In this document: positions 9,852 to 18,166 of the stretch, in pieces
Layout of the letters: every line of letters starts with the position of its first letter
Position numbering within the stretch: the stretch's first letter is position 1
From: Rhodanobacter denitrificans
GTDB taxonomy: Bacteria; Pseudomonadota; Gammaproteobacteria; Xanthomonadales; Rhodanobacteraceae
Direction: 5' to 3'
DNA length: 64,000 nt
NCBI RefSeq assembly: GCF_003335105.1
Contig: NZ_QFWQ01000002.1
Coordinates: 62,001 to 126,000 of the forward strand
The notes under the pieces: generated by a model
Databases searched by the model: none
What the model was told of the DNA's origin: nothing
What the model saw: the letters and a program-made list of their open reading frames with translations, nothing else
Position numbers and translations under genes: made by a program

Positions 9852-10427
9852 TCAGCGCCGGCCGATCAGGCCGAAATGGAACGGGCAACCATCCTGCAGG
9901 TCGGCGGATTCGATGTCACGGAACCCGGCATCGGCCATCCATTGCCGGCACTGCTCCGGTGTCGGGCGCATCGCCAGCGGCGGCCCGCGCGGGGTAGGGA
10001 TGTCACTGCGCCAATGCATCACCGAAAGCACCCCGCCGCCCTGCAGGGTCCGGCGGCCTTCCCGCAGCAATTCCACAGGCTGCGCCAGGTGCAGCAGGTT
10101 GAAAATCATCGCATGCGTCTGCGAACCGGCATCCACGCCCGCGCCATCCGCGACGAAATCCCTCAACTCGGCCCGGATGTTGTGCAGCCCGAGGCTCGCG
10201 GCCTTCTCGCGCACGATGGCGATCATCCCTGGCTCGATATCCAGCGCGGTAACCAGTCCGCTCGTGCGCCGCGCAGCAGGCAGCGTGAAGGAGCCATAGC
10301 CGCAGCCAAACTCGACGACATCGCCCTGCACTCCCGTGGCGCCCAGCAGCTTCCCGATGACTGCCTCGCAGTCGAAGAAGCTGTTCCATTGGGCCTCATC
10401 GGGCATGCCGCTTTCACGGATCTTCAT
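9852..10427 (-). CDS. Class I SAM-dependent methyltransferase
   Basis: The 191-residue protein has the Rossmann-fold SAM-binding motif I (VEFGCGYGS, residues 38-46) and the acidic end of strand 2 (LDIEPG, 62-67). The motif-IV-like stretch AMIFNLLH follows. The ATG at 10427 is preceded by GGAGG and is chosen over an upstream in-frame start that would add low-complexity sequence. The substrate is unknown; related small enzymes act on diverse small molecules. It lies 161 bp after murD2 on the same strand, beyond a short repeat-bearing gap, so it may not belong to that operon. Confidence 0.82.
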   Translation of the reverse strand: MKIRESGMPDEAQWNSFFDCEAVIGKLLGATGVQGDVVEFGCGYGSFTLPAARRTSGLVTALDIEPGMIAIVREKAASLGLHNIRAELRDFVADGAGVDAGSQTHAMIFNLLHLAQPVELLREGRRTLQGGGVLSVMHWRSDIPTPRGPPLAMRPTPEQCRQWMADAGFRDIESADLQDGCPFHFGLIGRR

Positions 10428-10479
10428 GTGGCCTCCGCTTGATTGGTGTTCGATGGCGACAGGCCGGAAATGGTCCCTG

Positions 10480-10509
10480 GCACCTTTCCCACCTGCACCT
10501 TTCCCACCT
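10480..10509. repeat. Perfect 15-bp tandem duplication
   Basis: The unit GCACCTTTCCCACCT occurs twice head to tail. Together with upstream GGAAATGGT it can also form a bulged hairpin (GGAAA with TTTCC and GGT with ACC, a bulged T between), a shape typical of REP sequences. It lies between the methyltransferase and murD2. Confidence 0.6.
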
Positions 10510-10588
10510 TGACGCCTTGGGAAGTTTCCCGGGCTCCCAATCAGACGCAACTCCGTGACGCCGCTGGCGAACAGGCTGCACACGGGCC

Positions 10589-11962
10589 TCAGTCGTGCCG
10601 AGCTCCCTCGATACCAAGCCCGTCGATGCCGGAAACGCCAGCCGCATCAAAACCGGCCAGCACACCGAACCGGCGCCCACGCTCCGCATAGTCCTTGAAC
10701 TGATCGAAACTGGGCGCACCGGGCGACAGCAAAATCACGCCATGCTCGGGCGTGCGCGCCCTGGCGGCCTCGACCGCATTCGCGAGATCGCTCACCAGCA
10801 AGACCGGACAAGCAACTCCCGCCACGCGCAGCGCCGCCTCGATGCGTGCACCGTTGGCGCCCATGCAGACGATCGCGTGCGCCGGTGTGGCGCGCATCGC
10901 CTCGACGAACGGTGTCCAGTCCAGTCCGCGGTCGTGGCCGCCGACCAGCACGGTCACCGTGCGGCCGTGCAGGCTTTCCAGGGCCGCCAGTGTGGCCAGC
11001 GGCGTAGTGCTGATCGAGTCGTTGACCCAATACCAGCCGTCGCGTTCACCCAGCGGTTGCAGGCGGTGCGGCAGCGGGCGGAAGCTGGCCAGTACCGGTG
11101 CGGCGGCCAGTGCGTCCATGCCGATCGCCTCCAGCGCGGCCAGCGCGGCACAGGCATTGAGTGCATTGTGCAGGCCCGGCGCCGCCAACTGCTCGATCAG
11201 GAAAACCTCCCGCACACCGCGGCGGATGAACCCATCGCGGACATGCCAGCCTTCCGGCGTGCCGAACACGAGGCGATGCGGATGCGCGGCGGTGCGTTCC
11301 AGCAGGCCCGGTTGCTGGCCGTTGACCAGCAGCGTGCGCGCGGCATCGGCCAGCTTCAGCTTGTCGGCCACATAACGCTCGCGCGAGCCGTGCCAGTCCA
11401 GGTGTTCCTCGTACAGGCTGGTGACCACGCCCAGTTCCAGCGCTCCTGCTTCGCCGGTCTGGAAGCTGGACAGCTCGATCACCCACAGTTCGGCACGCTG
11501 GTCGAGCAGTTCCAGCAGCGGCAGGCCGATGTTGCCGGCCAGCGCGGTGCGCACGCCGAGCGCGCGTGCCACGTGTGCCAGCAGCGCGCTGGTGGTGCTC
11601 TTGCCCTTGGTGCCGGTGACGGCGATCACGCGCGCCTGCGGATTCTCCGCGAACCACAGTGCGGTGCCGGAGGTGAACCGCGTGCCTTGCGCCTGTGCGG
11701 CCAGTAGTGCCGGCTTGTATGCAGAGATCCCGGGCGATTTCACCACCACGTCGAACCGGCCCAGTGTCGCTGCATCCGGTTCACCGGCGACAACCTCGAG
11801 CGCGGCATCGAATGCGCGCGCGGCCTCTACCTCGGCCGCACCGCAGAACAAGGTCAACGACTGCGCCGGCAACCGCACGCGCAGGGCCTTGATGACCGCG
11901 TGGCCTTCGCGTCCGAAACCCCAGATCGCCACGCGGCGACGAGCCAGGTCAGCGAAGCGCAT
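10589..11962 (-). CDS. murD2: MurD2, UDP-MurNAc-L-alanine--L-glutamate ligase
   Basis: The 457-residue Mur ligase has an N-terminal nucleotide-binding motif (IWGFGREG, from residue 13) and the ATP-binding P-loop GTKGKST (117-123), with the central and C-terminal domains typical of MurD. It is assigned to the MurD2 type rather than ordinary D-Glu-adding MurD because murL lies directly upstream, its stop overlapping this start codon. In Xanthomonas, MurD2 adds L-Glu to UDP-MurNAc-L-Ala and MurL then epimerises it to D-Glu (established for that genus). The start is fixed by the overlap with murL and the MRFADLARRR beginning. A standard MurD with D-Glu remains the alternative if MurL acts elsewhere. 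Confidence 0.9.
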   Translation of the reverse strand: MRFADLARRRVAIWGFGREGHAVIKALRVRLPAQSLTLFCGAAEVEAARAFDAALEVVAGEPDAATLGRFDVVVKSPGISAYKPALLAAQAQGTRFTSGTALWFAENPQARVIAVTGTKGKSTTSALLAHVARALGVRTALAGNIGLPLLELLDQRAELWVIELSSFQTGEAGALELGVVTSLYEEHLDWHGSRERYVADKLKLADAARTLLVNGQQPGLLERTAAHPHRLVFGTPEGWHVRDGFIRRGVREVFLIEQLAAPGLHNALNACAALAALEAIGMDALAAAPVLASFRPLPHRLQPLGERDGWYWVNDSISTTPLATLAALESLHGRTVTVLVGGHDRGLDWTPFVEAMRATPAHAIVCMGANGARIEAALRVAGVACPVLLVSDLANAVEAARARTPEHGVILLSPGAPSFDQFKDYAERGRRFGVLAGFDAAGVSGIDGLGIEGARHD

Positions 11963-13326
11963 CAACCGATCGCCGCCAGCGCCGCCTGCAGGCGCGCCGG
12001 CACGCGGTGTTCGGGCGACGGTTCCAGCCACGGCTCCAGCGCCAGTTGCGCGACGTCGAGCTGCGTCAGGATCTCGCTGCGGAAGCGTTCGACCAGTGCG
12101 TCTTCCTGCCATTCCGGCCGCTGGCTCAGCGCGTACATCGCGGCGCGCGCCTCGGCGCCCTCGCCCACGCATTCGAACGGCTTGTGGTCCTGGTATTCCA
12201 GCAGCGCGTCGAAACCGGCAGCCTGCGTTTCATCGTCGAGCAGGTTGCGGCCGAAGATCGCCAGCAGTCGCGGCTTGGGCAGGAACGGCGCCAGCGCCAG
12301 GAACACGAAGTGGCATTTCGGGCACTGTCCGCACCAGCGGTCCACCGGCTTCGGGCCGAGCAGCCTGAAGTTGCGATTGCAGCTGGAGAACACGTCGAAG
12401 TACGGCGTCAGCTTCGCGAACGCGCGGGTGATCGCCAATTCCGAATACGGCCGCAGCAACGAGCAGTAGTCGAGGTCGGCGGCCACGTGGGTGTGCAGCC
12501 AGTCGCCAAGCAAGGTCTCGAAAGCGAGGCTCTTGCTCCACTGGTGGTTCACCTGCTGGCCCTCGTACTCCAGCGTGGCGGCGGAGGCGGAGCGTTCGTT
12601 GGCAAAGGCGATCGAATCGTAGCCGTACACGACCGCCGCCACGGCGAGGATCGCCGAGTTCACCGCGGTGACCGGGATGTGGCCGTTCCACGCACCGAGC
12701 CGGTTCAGCTCGAACAGGCCCGGCGCCAGTTCGCGCTGGATGTTCAAGGTAGGCAGGCCGGTGCGTTCGGCACAGGCCGCAATCAGCGCGGAATTGCCCA
12801 CCCACACCGCGGTCGCCTCGTCGCCGATGGATTTGATCGCCTCCACCGCCACCAGCGAGTCCTTGCCGCCGCCGATCGGCACCAGGGTGCGCTTCGGCAG
12901 ATCCAGCGCAGGCGCCACGCCGCCATGCGAACCGGCCGCTTTCGTTCCCGAGCCAACACGCGGGAACGCAATCCGCCCGCGCAGGTCCAGCCCGTTGCGA
13001 TAGGCGAACTCGGCCAGGCCATGCAGGTACAGCTGGTCCAGCAGCTCGGCGGTGGCATCGTCGAGCGGGCCATCGGCCAGCTCGATCCGCGGCGGCACGC
13101 CAGCTTTGTAGTAGCTGACGCCGGCGACCAGGTGCAGCAGCTTCAGGGCGGCATCGAACGCCGTCGCGCGCGCGGCCGGCACCGCCGGCGCGTGCGGAAA
13201 GCGGATCCGCTCGACCAGTTCCTCGCCATCGTCGAACGCGTACGCCAGCTCGGCCACGCCATCGGCGTAGCTGCAGCGCACGAAGCGGAAGACCCTGGTG
13301 AGGCGCGGTTGGATCGTGTTGCTCAC
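11962..13326 (-). CDS. murL: MurL, UDP-MurNAc-L-alanyl-L-glutamate epimerase
   Basis: The protein of about 454 residues has a PP-loop-like ATP-binding motif (GGGKDS, residues 152-157) and a C-terminal CxxC segment (CGQCPKC). This matches MurL, the ATP-dependent epimerase that turns the terminal L-Glu of UDP-MurNAc-L-Ala-L-Glu into D-Glu. It makes a separate glutamate racemase unnecessary for this route. I chose the GTG at 13326 because GGAGAAAG sits just upstream; ATGs at 13338 and 13347 are alternatives and change only the first 4-7 residues. The 3' end overlaps murD2 (TGATG), so the two are translationally coupled. Confidence 0.9.
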   Translation of the reverse strand: MSNTIQPRLTRVFRFVRCSYADGVAELAYAFDDGEELVERIRFPHAPAVPAARATAFDAALKLLHLVAGVSYYKAGVPPRIELADGPLDDATAELLDQLYLHGLAEFAYRNGLDLRGRIAFPRVGSGTKAAGSHGGVAPALDLPKRTLVPIGGGKDSLVAVEAIKSIGDEATAVWVGNSALIAACAERTGLPTLNIQRELAPGLFELNRLGAWNGHIPVTAVNSAILAVAAVVYGYDSIAFANERSASAATLEYEGQQVNHQWSKSLAFETLLGDWLHTHVAADLDYCSLLRPYSELAITRAFAKLTPYFDVFSSCNRNFRLLGPKPVDRWCGQCPKCHFVFLALAPFLPKPRLLAIFGRNLLDDETQAAGFDALLEYQDHKPFECVGEGAEARAAMYALSQRPEWQEDALVERFRSEILTQLDVAQLALEPWLEPSPEHRVPARLQAALAAIG

Positions 13327-13435
13327 ATCTTTCTCCATCGCCCGCATCGCCGGGGCGAACGGGCTGATTCTAGCTTCGGGCGATGCCGGTTCGATGGCTT
13401 TCGGCGGCCAAGGGACTGGACACGCGCACTCCGGG

Positions 13436-16051
13436 TCAGGCGTCGATCACCACCTCGTCGGCCTCGTCGCGCAGGTTGTAGTGCGAAGACATGACCTTGC
13501 CATAGGCGCCGGCCTGGGCGATCAGGATCACGTCGTCCTCCTGCGCCTCGGGCAGCCGCCGGTCGGTGCCGAGCACGTCGCCGCTCTCGCAGATCGGGCC
13601 GACCACCTGGTACAGCGCGGTGGCCGGTTCGTCGAGCCGCGACAGGTTGATGATCTCGTGCCAGGCGTCGTACAGCGCCGGGCGGATCAGGCTGTTCATG
13701 CCGGTGTCGATGCCGAGGTAGCGGAACGCGCCCTTGCCCTTCTGCTGGGTCGCGCGCGCCAGCAGCACGCCGGCGTCGGCCACCAGGTAGCGGCCCGGCT
13801 CCATCCACAGCTGGTAGTGCGGATAGGCCGCCTTGACCTCGCGCAGCACGCGGTCGAGTTCGGCCACGTCGAGCCGCACCTCGCCCGGGTGCGAGGGCAC
13901 GCCGAGGCCGCCGCCGATGTTGAGGAAGGCCACGCTGCCGATGCGCTCGGCGAGGCTGGACAGCTGTGCATACACCTCGCCCCAGTGGGCGGCATCGAGC
14001 ACGCCCGAGCCCAGGTGCGCGTGCAGGCCGCGCACGGTCACGCCATGCGCGTCGGCCAGTTGCAGGAAGGTGGACAACTGGTCCAGCGGCAGGCCGAACT
14101 TGCTGCCGCTGCCGCCGGTGCGCACCTTTTCGTGATGACCCAGGCCGCGTCCCAGGTCCACCCGCAGCACGATCTCATGGCCGCGGAACAGCTCGCCCCA
14201 GCGCTCCAGCGGATACATCGCATCGAGCGTGACGGTGGCGCGGGTGGCGAGCGCGGACACGTAATCCCGGCGCGGCGCGAAGTTCGGCGTGAACAGCAGC
14301 GGCACCGATTCCGGCACGATCGCGGCGACCGCCTCCAGCTCGCCGGGCGAGACGCACTCGAACGCGAAACCTTCGGCGGCCAGCGTCGCGAGGATCGCCG
14401 GGTGCGTGTTCGCCTTCACCGCGTAATGCAGCCGGTCCACCGCTGCCAGCGACTTCAGCTCGCGCGCCTGCTGGCGCACCGTGGGCAGGTGGTAGACGTA
14501 GCGCGGCGTGGCCTCGGCGGCCAGCTCCAGCAGGCGCTGCCGCTGCGGCCCGCGCCACCATGCCGGCGCCGCGTCGGGCGCCTCGCCGCCGCCGTACAGC
14601 GCCTGCCAGCTCGGCCCGAACAGCGCGCTCTCGTCGGTGCGCAGCGCGCCGGCGGCGATCAGCAGGTCGTGCAGGTGCGGCAGCAGCTTGTCGACCACCT
14701 CCTCGTCCACCACGAAGGTGAGGTTGAGGTTGTTCGACGACTGCGTGATCAGGTGCACGCGCAGCTGGCCGAACTCGGCCAGCACGCCGGACAGCGTGTG
14801 CAGCAGCGAGCGCATGCCGCGGCCGACCAGGGTGATCGCCGCGCACGGCGCGATCACCTTGACCCGGCACACCTTGGCCAGGTCGCTGGCGAGCGCGGCG
14901 ATCGCGTCGGAATCGAGCAGGTTCTCGGTGGGGTCGAGCGACACGGTGACGTTGGTCTCGGCCGAACCGATCAGGTCCACCGACAGGCCGTGCTGCTTGA
15001 ACTGGGCGAACACGTCGGCGAGGAAGCCGACCTGCTGCCACATGCCCACCGATTCCATCGAGACCAGGGTGATGCCCTTGCGCGCGCTGATCGCCTTCAC
15101 GCTGGGCGCGTGCGCCCGCACCTCGGGGCCGATCACCGTGCCGTCCAGTTCGGGCCGGTTGGTGTCCTTGATCAGGAGCGGCACGCGCGGGTCGCGCAGC
15201 GGCGACAGGCAGCGCGGATGCAGCACCTTGGCGCCGGTGGAGGCGATTTCCTGCGCTTCCTCGTAATCCAGCCGCTGCAGCAGGCGCGCGCCCGGCACCT
15301 GGCGCGGGTTGGCGGTGAACATACCGGCCACGTCGGTCCAGATCTCCACCCGCTGCGCCTTCAGCAGCGCGCCGAAGTACGCGGCCGAGGTGTCCGAGCC
15401 GCCGCGGCCGAGCAGTACGGTGCGGCCATGCTGCTCGCGCGCGATGAAGCCCTGGGTGATGAACACCTCGCCCAGCGCAGCCAGGCGCGCGTTCAGCGCA
15501 GGATCGGGCTTCGCCTCGACCATCGCCGACAGCAGGCGGGTGCGCTCGTTCTGGTTCGGCAACGCGACCGCCGCCAGGCATTCGCGCGCGTCCAGCCATT
15601 GCGTGGGCAACCCGCTGTGGCTGAGGAAGGCGGCGCCGAGCGCGCTGGACATCAGTTCGCCGTGCGCCTGTACCTGCGCCTGCCAGGCCAGTTCGCCGCG
15701 CGGTGCCGGGCCGTTGGCGGCCAGCCCGGCCAAATCGGACAGGCGCGAGCCGAGCGTGTCCGGCAGCGCCAGCTGCATGTGCTCGAGCAGGTCGTAGTGA
15801 CGTTGCGCGATCGCGCCGGCCGCCGCCTTGCGTTTGTCCTGCTCGCCCTCGCCGCACAGCTGTTTCAGCGCGTCGGTGATGCCGGTCAGCGCGGAAACCA
15901 CCACCAGCACGCGCGCGCCTTCAGCACGGCGGCTGGCGACCAGTTCGCGGATGTTCTGCCAGCGGGGAAGCGTGGCGACACTGGTGCCGCCGAACTTCAT
16001 CACGATCCAGGGGGCGTCGGCAGGAAGCGACGCGAGGCTTTGCGGGTTCAC
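13436..16051 (-). CDS. lysAC: Bifunctional aspartate kinase / diaminopimelate decarboxylase
   Basis: The 871-residue fusion joins the first and last steps of lysine biosynthesis. The N-terminal half is an aspartokinase (KFGGTS at residues 19-24) with ACT-type regulatory segments before about residue 470. The C-terminal half is a PLP-dependent diaminopimelate decarboxylase with the Schiff-base lysine in YAVKANTHP (K546). This fusion is characteristic of Xanthomonadales. The GTG at 16051 has GAAGG five bases upstream and gives the natural N-terminus; the longer frame upstream encodes unrelated sequence. Lysine feedback through the ACT region is expected from the family. No lysine-riboswitch structure is evident in the 172 bp upstream. 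Confidence 0.93.
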   Translation of the reverse strand: MNPQSLASLPADAPWIVMKFGGTSVATLPRWQNIRELVASRRAEGARVLVVVSALTGITDALKQLCGEGEQDKRKAAAGAIAQRHYDLLEHMQLALPDTLGSRLSDLAGLAANGPAPRGELAWQAQVQAHGELMSSALGAAFLSHSGLPTQWLDARECLAAVALPNQNERTRLLSAMVEAKPDPALNARLAALGEVFITQGFIAREQHGRTVLLGRGGSDTSAAYFGALLKAQRVEIWTDVAGMFTANPRQVPGARLLQRLDYEEAQEIASTGAKVLHPRCLSPLRDPRVPLLIKDTNRPELDGTVIGPEVRAHAPSVKAISARKGITLVSMESVGMWQQVGFLADVFAQFKQHGLSVDLIGSAETNVTVSLDPTENLLDSDAIAALASDLAKVCRVKVIAPCAAITLVGRGMRSLLHTLSGVLAEFGQLRVHLITQSSNNLNLTFVVDEEVVDKLLPHLHDLLIAAGALRTDESALFGPSWQALYGGGEAPDAAPAWWRGPQRQRLLELAAEATPRYVYHLPTVRQQARELKSLAAVDRLHYAVKANTHPAILATLAAEGFAFECVSPGELEAVAAIVPESVPLLFTPNFAPRRDYVSALATRATVTLDAMYPLERWGELFRGHEIVLRVDLGRGLGHHEKVRTGGSGSKFGLPLDQLSTFLQLADAHGVTVRGLHAHLGSGVLDAAHWGEVYAQLSSLAERIGSVAFLNIGGGLGVPSHPGEVRLDVAELDRVLREVKAAYPHYQLWMEPGRYLVADAGVLLARATQQKGKGAFRYLGIDTGMNSLIRPALYDAWHEIINLSRLDEPATALYQVVGPICESGDVLGTDRRLPEAQEDDVILIAQAGAYGKVMSSHYNLRDEADEVVIDA

Positions 16052-16186
16052 GGGTACCTTCGATGGCGTGGTTGGGAAAACAATTCCGCCAGTGTTGCGC
16101 CGCAGCAGACGGAATGCAACCGGGGATGAGATCGCAGCGTTTGGATGGCCAAATGCGGCGAAGCACGGAAGCGACGACAACGCCCT

Positions 16187-16204
16187 CTCCCCCGCGGGGG
16201 AGAA
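16187..16204. repeat. Perfect GC palindrome between fumarase and lysAC genes
   Basis: An 18-bp perfect palindrome (TCTCCCCCGCGGGGGAGA) lies 20 bp downstream of the fumarase stop on the minus strand. It has no T-tract, so it is at best a Rho-assisted or mRNA-stabilising hairpin; similar CCC/GGG palindromes recur as REP-like elements in xanthomonads. Confidence 0.5.
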
Positions 16205-16223
16205 GGAAACATGATGTATGGCC

Positions 16224-17741
16224 TTACGCGACCACCACGGGGATCTTGCCGATACGGGCCTGCCATTCGCGCGGACCGGTCTGGTGCACCGAGCTGCCGC
16301 CCGAATCGACCGCCACGGTCACCGGCATGTCCTCGACGGTGAACTCGTAGATCGCCTCCATGCCGAGGTCGGCGAAGCCGACCACGCGCGAAGCCTTGAT
16401 CGCCTTGGAGACGAGGTATGCCGCGCCGCCCACGGCCATCAGGTACACCGAGCGGTGCTTCCTGATCGCCTCGATCGCGGCGGGACCGCGCTCGGCCTTG
16501 CCGACCATGCCGAGCAGGCCGGTCTGCGCCAGCACCTGTTCGGTGAACTTGTCCATGCGGGTGGCGGTGGTGGGACCGGCCGGGCCGACCACCTCCTCGC
16601 GCACCGGGTCGACCGGACCGACGTAGTAGATGAAGCGGCCGTTGAAGTCCACCGGCAGCGGCTCGCCCTTGTTGAGCATCTCGACCATGCGCTTGTGCGC
16701 GGCGTCGCGGCCGGTGAGCAGCTTGCCGCTGAGGAGCAGGGTCTCGCCCGGCTTCCAGCCGGCGACGTCGTCCCGGGTCACCGTGTCGAGGTTCACCCGG
16801 CGACCTTTCGAGGCGTCGTAGGTGAGCTTCGGCCAGTCTTCCAGCGACGGCGGATCGAGCCTCACCGGGCCGCTGCCGTCCAGCACGAAGTGGGCGTGGC
16901 GGGTGGCGGCGCAGTTCGGGATCAGCGCCACCGGCAGGTTCGCCGCGTGGGTGGGGAAATCCTTCACCTTCACGTCGAGCACGGTGGTGAGGCCGCCCAG
17001 GCCCTGTGCGCCGATGCCGAGCGCGTTGACCTTGTCGAACAACTCGATGCGCAGTTCCTCGGCGCGGTTGGCCGGGCCGCGCGCGATCAGTTCCTGGATG
17101 TCGATCGACTCCATCAGCGCTTCCTTCGCCATCAGCATCGCCTTCTCGGCGGTGCCGCCGATGCCGATGCCCAGCATGCCCGGCGGGCACCAGCCAGCGC
17201 CCATGGTGGGCACGGTCTTCAGCACCCAGTCGACGATCGAGTCGGAGGGATTGAGCATGGCGAACTTCGACTTCGCCTCGGAACCGCCGCCCTTGGCCGC
17301 CACGATCACCTCGACCGTGTCGCCCGGCACGATGGTCATGTTGACCACTGACGGCGTGTTGTCCTTCGTGTTGATGCGCTTGCCGGCCGGGTCGGCCAGC
17401 ACGCTGGCGCGCAGCTTGTTGTCCGGATCCATGTACGCGCGGCGCACGCCTTCGTTGGCCATGTCCTCCAGCGACATGGTGGCGTCGTCCCAGCGCACGT
17501 TCATGCCGACCTTGAGGAACACGGTGACGATGCCGGTGTCCTGGCACAGCGGCCGGTGGCCCTCGGCGGCCATCCGCGAGTTGATCAGGATCTGCGCCAT
17601 CGCATCCTTCGCGGCGGGCGATTCCTCGCGCTCGTACGCGGCGGCGAGGCTCTTGATGTAGTCGACCGGGTGGTAGTAGCTGATGTACTGCAGCGCGTCG
17701 GCGACGGACTGGATCAGGTCTGCTTGCTTGATGGTGGTCAT
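16224..17741 (-). CDS. fumA: Class I (iron-sulfur) fumarate hydratase
   Basis: The 505-residue protein belongs to the oxygen-sensitive [4Fe-4S] fumarases, which interconvert fumarate and L-malate in the TCA cycle. The cluster-binding cysteine contexts CQDTG (C66), GWCPPG and NCAATRHAHF are present, and the N-terminal alpha and C-terminal beta fumarase domains are fused as in FumA/FumB. The length (505) is typical of proteobacterial homologues. The ATG at 17741 begins with MTTIKQADLIQ, a usual start. It is the first gene of the minus-strand series leading to lysAC, murL and murD2, although the gap to lysAC is 172 bp and separate promoters are likely. Confidence 0.95.
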   Translation of the reverse strand: MTTIKQADLIQSVADALQYISYYHPVDYIKSLAAAYEREESPAAKDAMAQILINSRMAAEGHRPLCQDTGIVTVFLKVGMNVRWDDATMSLEDMANEGVRRAYMDPDNKLRASVLADPAGKRINTKDNTPSVVNMTIVPGDTVEVIVAAKGGGSEAKSKFAMLNPSDSIVDWVLKTVPTMGAGWCPPGMLGIGIGGTAEKAMLMAKEALMESIDIQELIARGPANRAEELRIELFDKVNALGIGAQGLGGLTTVLDVKVKDFPTHAANLPVALIPNCAATRHAHFVLDGSGPVRLDPPSLEDWPKLTYDASKGRRVNLDTVTRDDVAGWKPGETLLLSGKLLTGRDAAHKRMVEMLNKGEPLPVDFNGRFIYYVGPVDPVREEVVGPAGPTTATRMDKFTEQVLAQTGLLGMVGKAERGPAAIEAIRKHRSVYLMAVGGAAYLVSKAIKASRVVGFADLGMEAIYEFTVEDMPVTVAVDSGGSSVHQTGPREWQARIGKIPVVVA

Positions 17742-18166
17742 GGGGGTTCGGGTGGGCAGCTTCGATTCGGGGAAACCTGGGCACCGGCGAACGGCTGTTC
17801 ACGGCGCGCAACCCTCTTATTGTGCCGCAAATCGCCCCGCCGCCCGAGAGCGCCGCGCGCTCGCCCGGCCATGGGTGCGGTGATCCCGCAGCGCAGTTCC
17901 CGCTCCCCGATGGCGGCTGCCGGCGCCGGCGGCCCGGGGTCCGGGGCGTCACCGGAGTTCGCAAAATGTTTCGCACGGCCAGGCACTTCCCCGGCACGCC
18001 CTGCGGGTCTAGGCTCGCTGGACCAGCGCGGGTGGTCTTCAGGGGCCGCGACTGGATGTTGGGGATCGACTCGACCCATGGCCTGCGGCCTGCCACGAGA
18101 CGTGACGTCAAGCACTGATGCCAGCGCCCGCCAGCGGCGACCGTCTCTACCCTTGGAGACAATCAC
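17742..18166. other. Intergenic region between divergent fumA and the S53 peptidase gene
   Basis: A 425-bp gap without a convincing gene. It must hold the promoters for both divergent genes. A TAGGCT hexamer at about 18009 could be a -10 element for the peptidase gene, but no good -35 is spaced from it. Several open frames cross the region, but they lack start signals and family features. No tRNA or riboswitch fold is visible. Confidence 0.5.

Noticed and set aside
13298-16129. 943-codon plus-strand frame opposite lysAC
   Set aside because: Antisense to the fused lysine enzyme, with low-complexity HRAQ/VEF-like composition and no family features; the minus strand has complete kinase and decarboxylase motifs.
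16052-16223. Lysine riboswitch upstream of lysAC
   Set aside because: The gap is too short and shows none of the paired-element pattern of a lysine riboswitch; only a simple GC palindrome is seen.
17742-18166. tRNA-like GTTCGATTC-type string near 17760
   Set aside because: No cloverleaf with matching acceptor and anticodon arms can be drawn around it.
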